Assembly (NCBI RefSeq): GCF_040802235.1 | Contig: NC_133165.1 | Span: 11,193,623-11,257,622, forward strand | Origin: Manis javanica | Taxonomy: Eukaryota; Chordata; Mammalia; Pholidota; Manidae | Direction of reading: 5' to 3' | DNA length: 64,000 nt | In this document: positions 60,160 to 64,000 of the stretch, in pieces | How the letters are laid out: the number at the start of each line of letters is the position of its first letter | How positions within the stretch are numbered: position 1 is the stretch's first letter | Made by a program: the position numbers and the translations under genes | Notes under the pieces: model-generated | Seen by the model: only the letters and a program-made list of their open reading frames with translations | Database searches by the model: none | What the model was told of the DNA's origin: nothing

Positions 60160-63100
60160 GGATGAAACTTCTTAAAATTATAAGACTGTTAGAAGGGCCT
60201 CGAACCAAGAATACTCTATCCAGAAGATTATAATTTAAATTTGAAGGAGACATTAAGCAATTTTCAGGTAAGCAAAAGCTGAGAGAATTTACCTCCCACA
60301 AAGCACCTCTACAGTGCATTTTGGAGGGACTGCTATAGATGGAAGTGTTCCTAAGGACAAATAGCAGTCACCAGGGGAAATAAAACCATAGTAAAGAAAA
60401 TATAAAAATTAATTACTAAGCAGATGCAAAATCAAATCAACTACCCACAAAGTCAATCAAGGGATAGACAAAGAGTGCAGAATATGATACCTAATATACA
60501 AAGAATGGAGGACAAATAAAACAGGAGGGAAAAAAAAGAAACTTTAGTTGTGTTTGTAATAGCATACCAAGTGAATTAAGTGAGTTAAATTACACTGTTA
60601 GATGCTAAGGGAATTACCCTTGAAGCTTTGGTAACCATGGATCTAAAGCCTGCAATGGCAATAAGTACATACCTATTGATAATCACCTTAAATGCAAATG
60701 GTCTGAATGCACCAATCAAAAGACAGAGAGTCACTGAATGGATAAAAAAACATGACCCATCTATATGCTGCCTACAAGAGATTCACTTCAAACCCAAAGA
60801 CATGCACAGACTAAAAGTGAAGGGATGGAAAAGATATTTCATGCAAATAATAAGGAGAAAAAGCAGGAGTTGCAATACATTTACCAGACAAAACAGACTT
60901 CAAAATAAAGAAAGTCACAAGAGACAGGACATTACATAATGACAAAGGGGTCAATCCAACAAAAAGATATAACCATTATAAATATCTATGCGCCGAACAC
61001 AGGAGCACCTACATATGTGAAACAAATAGTAACAGAATTAAAGAAGTAAATAGAATGTAATACATTCATTATAGGAGACATCATCACTCCACTCACTCCA
61101 AAGGACCAATCAACCAGACAGAAAATAAGTAAGGAGACAGAGGCACTAAACAACATATTAGAACAGACGGACCTAACGGACATCTACAGAATACTACAAA
61201 AAAGCAACAGGATACACATTCTTCCCAAGTGCATATGGAAATTTTAAAGAATAGATCATATACTAGGCCACAAAAAGAGCCTCAGTAAATTCAAAAGGAT
61301 TGAAATTGTACCAACCAGCTTCTCAGACCACAAAGGTGTGAAACTAGAAATAAATTACACAAAGAAAATGAAAAAGCCCATAAATACATAGAGGCTTAAT
61401 AACATGCTCCTAAGTAATCAATGGATCAATGACCAAATAAAAACAGATATCAAGCAATATATGGAGACAAATGGCAATAATGACTCAACACCAGAAAATC
61501 TGTGGGATGCAGCAAAGGCCATGCTAAGAGGAAAGTATATTGCAATACAGGCGTACCTCAGGAAAGAAGAAAAATCCTATATGAAGAGTCTAAACTCACA
61601 ATTAACAAAACTAGAAAAAGAAGAACAAATGAGGAGCAAAGTCAGTAGAAGGAGGGACATACTGAAGACTATAGTAGAAATAAATAAAATCGAGAAGAAT
61701 AAAACAATAGAAAGAATCAATGGAAGCAGGAGCTAGTTCTCCGTGAAAATTAACATAATAGATAAACCCCTAGCCAGACTTATCAAGAAAAAAAGAGAGC
61801 CTACACACAAACAGAATCAGAAATGAGAAAGGAAAAATTACTATGGACATCAAAGAAATACAAAGCATTATTAGAGAACACTATGAAAAAATTCATGCTA
61901 ACAAACTGGATAACATAGAAGAAATGGACAACTTTCTAGAAAAATATAATCTTCCAAGGCTGACCCATGAAGAAACAGAAAATCTGAACAGACCAATTAC
62001 CAGAAAGGAAATTGAAGTGGTAATCAAAAAACTACCTAAGAACAAAACTACTGGACAACTGCTAAATTTTATCAAACATTTAGTGAGGACCTAATACCCA
62101 TCCTCCTTAAAGTTTTCCGAAGAATAGAAGAAGAGGGGATACTCCCAAACTCATTCTTCGAGGCTAGGATCACTCTAATACCAAAACCCTACAAAGACCC
62201 TACAAAAAAAGACAATTACAGACCAATATCCCTAATGAATATAATGCAAAAATACTCAACAAAATATTAGTAAACTGAATTCAAAAATACATCAAAAGGT
62301 CATCCATCATGATCAAGTAGGATTTCTTCCAGAGATGCAACAATGGTACATCATTAAAAAATCCATCAACATCATCCACCACATCAACAAAAAGAAAGAC
62401 AAAAATGACAGTATCATCTCCATAGATGCTGAAAAAGCATTTGAAAAAATCCAACATCCATTCATGATAAAAACTCTCAACAAAATGGGTATACAGGGCA
62501 AGTACCTCAACATAATAAAGGCCATATATGATAAACCCACAACCAATACCATATTTAACAGCGAGAAGCTGAAAGTTTTTCCTCTAAGATCGGGAACAAG
62601 ACAAGGATGCCCACTCTCCCCACTTCTATTCAACAGAGTACTGGAGGTCCTAGCCACAGCAATCAGACAACAAAAAGAAACAAAAGGCATCCAGATTGTC
62701 AAGGAAGAAGTCAAACTGTCCCTGTTTGCAGATTACATGATATTGTACATTAAAAAACCCAAAGAATACACTCCAAAACTACTAGATCTAATATCTTAAT
62801 TCAGCAAAGTTGCAGAATTCAAAATTAATACACAGAAATCTGTTGCTTTCCTATATACTAATGATGAACTAGCAGAAAGAGAAATCAGGAAAATAATTCC
62901 ATTCACAATTGCATCAAAAAGAATAAAATACCTAGGAATAAACCTAACCAAGGAAGTGAAAGACATATTCTCTGAAAACTACAAGACACTCATGAGAGAA
63001 ATTAAAGAAGATAACAATACATGGAAACATATCCCATGCTCATGGATAGGAAGAATTAATATTGTCAAATGGCCATCCTGCCTAAAGCAATCTACAGATT

Positions 63101-64000
63101 CAATGCAATCCCTATAAAAATACCTACAGCATTCTTCAATGAATTAGAGCAAATAATTCTAAAATTTATATGGAACCACAAAAGACCCCGAATAGCCAAA
63201 GCAATCCTGAGAAGGAAAAATAAAGCAGGGGGAATTATGCTCCCTGACTTCAAGCTCTATTACAAAGTCACAGTAATCAAGACAATTTGGTACTAGCACA
63301 AGAACAGACCCATAGACCAGTGGAACAGACTAGAGAGCCCAGATATAAACCCAAGCATATATGGTCAATTAACATATGATAAAGGAGTCATGGATATACA
63401 ATGGGGAAATAACAGCCTCTTCAGCAACTGGTGTTATCAAAACTGGACAGCTACTTCAAGAGAATGAACTGCATTAATGTTTAGTAAACTCAAAATGGAT
63501 CAAAGACTTGAATATAAGTCATGAAACCATAAAACTCTTAGAAGAAAACATAGGCAAAAATCTCTTAAATATAAACATGAGCAACTTTTTTCCTGAATGC
63601 ATCTCCCTGGGCAAGGGAAACAAAATAAAAAATGAACAAATGGGACTATATCATGCTAAAAACCTTCTACACCACAAAGGAGGGACACCATCAGCAGAAT
63701 AAAAAAGTCATCCTACAGTATGGGAGAATATATTTGTGAAAGATATATCCGACAAGGGGTTAATATCCAAAATATATAAGGAACTCCCATGGCCTCAACA
63801 GCCAAAAGCAAAGAACTCTAATAAAAAATGGACAGAGGATATGAGCAGACACTTCTCCAAAGAAGAAATTCAGGTGGCCAACAGGCACATGACAAGATGC
63901 TCCACATCACTAATTATCAGGGAAATGCAAATTAAAACCACAAGAGCTATTACCTCACACCAGTTAGGATGGCCACCAGAAAAGAATAGGAACAACAAAT
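60160..64000 (+). mobile_element. Large degenerate LINE-1, plus strand, cut by the right edge
   Basis: Begins in the ORF1-ORF2 linker ('AACCAAGAATACTCTATCCA') and runs through most of ORF2. The endonuclease start is readable in 60628-60939 (NANGLNAPIKRQRV and CCLQEIHFKPKD, keeping the catalytic-type Asn and Glu). The reverse transcriptase is in 62335-62799 ([15 protein letters not shown] and [10 protein letters not shown]). The later part (63069-63296) shows [20 protein letters not shown]. The frame is broken many times by stops and shifts, and the catalytic FADD is FADY, so it cannot encode active ORF2p. It continues to the last base of the window. Confidence 0.95.

Noticed and set aside
60628..63702. 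Series of open frames with endonuclease and reverse transcriptase similarity, as a possible new retroelement gene
   Set aside because: They are frame-broken pieces of one ordinary L1 ORF2 with a mutated catalytic motif.

Overview
This is nuclear DNA from a placental mammal. The evidence is two spliced vertebrate genes with large introns, a CpG-island promoter, and a dense background of mammal-specific dispersed repeats (L1, L2, MIR, MaLR/ERVL LTRs, hAT-type MER elements). I see no Alu, rodent B1/B2 or obvious carnivore or ruminant SINEs. A non-primate, non-rodent eutherian is likely, but I cannot fix the order. The gene order matches the human 12q21.31 neighbourhood, displayed in the opposite orientation.

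Left edge (1-3.5 kb): the 5' part of the neurotensin precursor gene NTS on the minus strand. Exon 1 carries the start codon and signal peptide, and exon 2 follows after a 2.2 kb intron. A TATA box and a cAMP response element lie just upstream. Exons 3-4, which carry the neurotensin and neuromedin N peptides, are beyond the left edge.

3.5-25 kb: the divergent intergenic interval. It holds a good CTCF-type motif, an ERVL (MLT2-like) LTR, an L2 interrupted by an MLT1-like LTR, a long old antisense L1, a cluster of LTR and MaLR fragments at 14.9-18.1 kb, MIRs and an L1 3' end.

25-46.3 kb: RASSF9 on the plus strand. A CpG island (25.1-25.9 kb) and a very short first coding exon (26304-26350) precede an 18.7 kb intron. 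The second coding exon (45087-46347) encodes almost all of the 435-residue protein: an N-terminal Ras-association domain, predicted coiled coils and no SARAH domain. The intron contains antisense and sense L1 3' ends, one with a perfect 13-bp target-site duplication, plus a MER20, a compound CA minisatellite, MIR and L2.

46.3-64 kb: RASSF9 3' UTR or downstream DNA, very AT-rich. It holds scattered MIR, MER and L1 fragments and, from about 60.2 kb to the right edge, a large degenerate plus-strand L1 with recognisable ORF2 endonuclease and reverse transcriptase pieces.

The two genes are neighbours, but the sequence gives no sign of a shared pathway. NTS makes a secreted peptide precursor; RASSF9 is an endosomal scaffold first found as a partner of the peptide-amidating enzyme PAM. 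I find no operon, CRISPR array, phage or new multi-gene system. The useful observations are regulatory motifs, local duplications and transposon structure.
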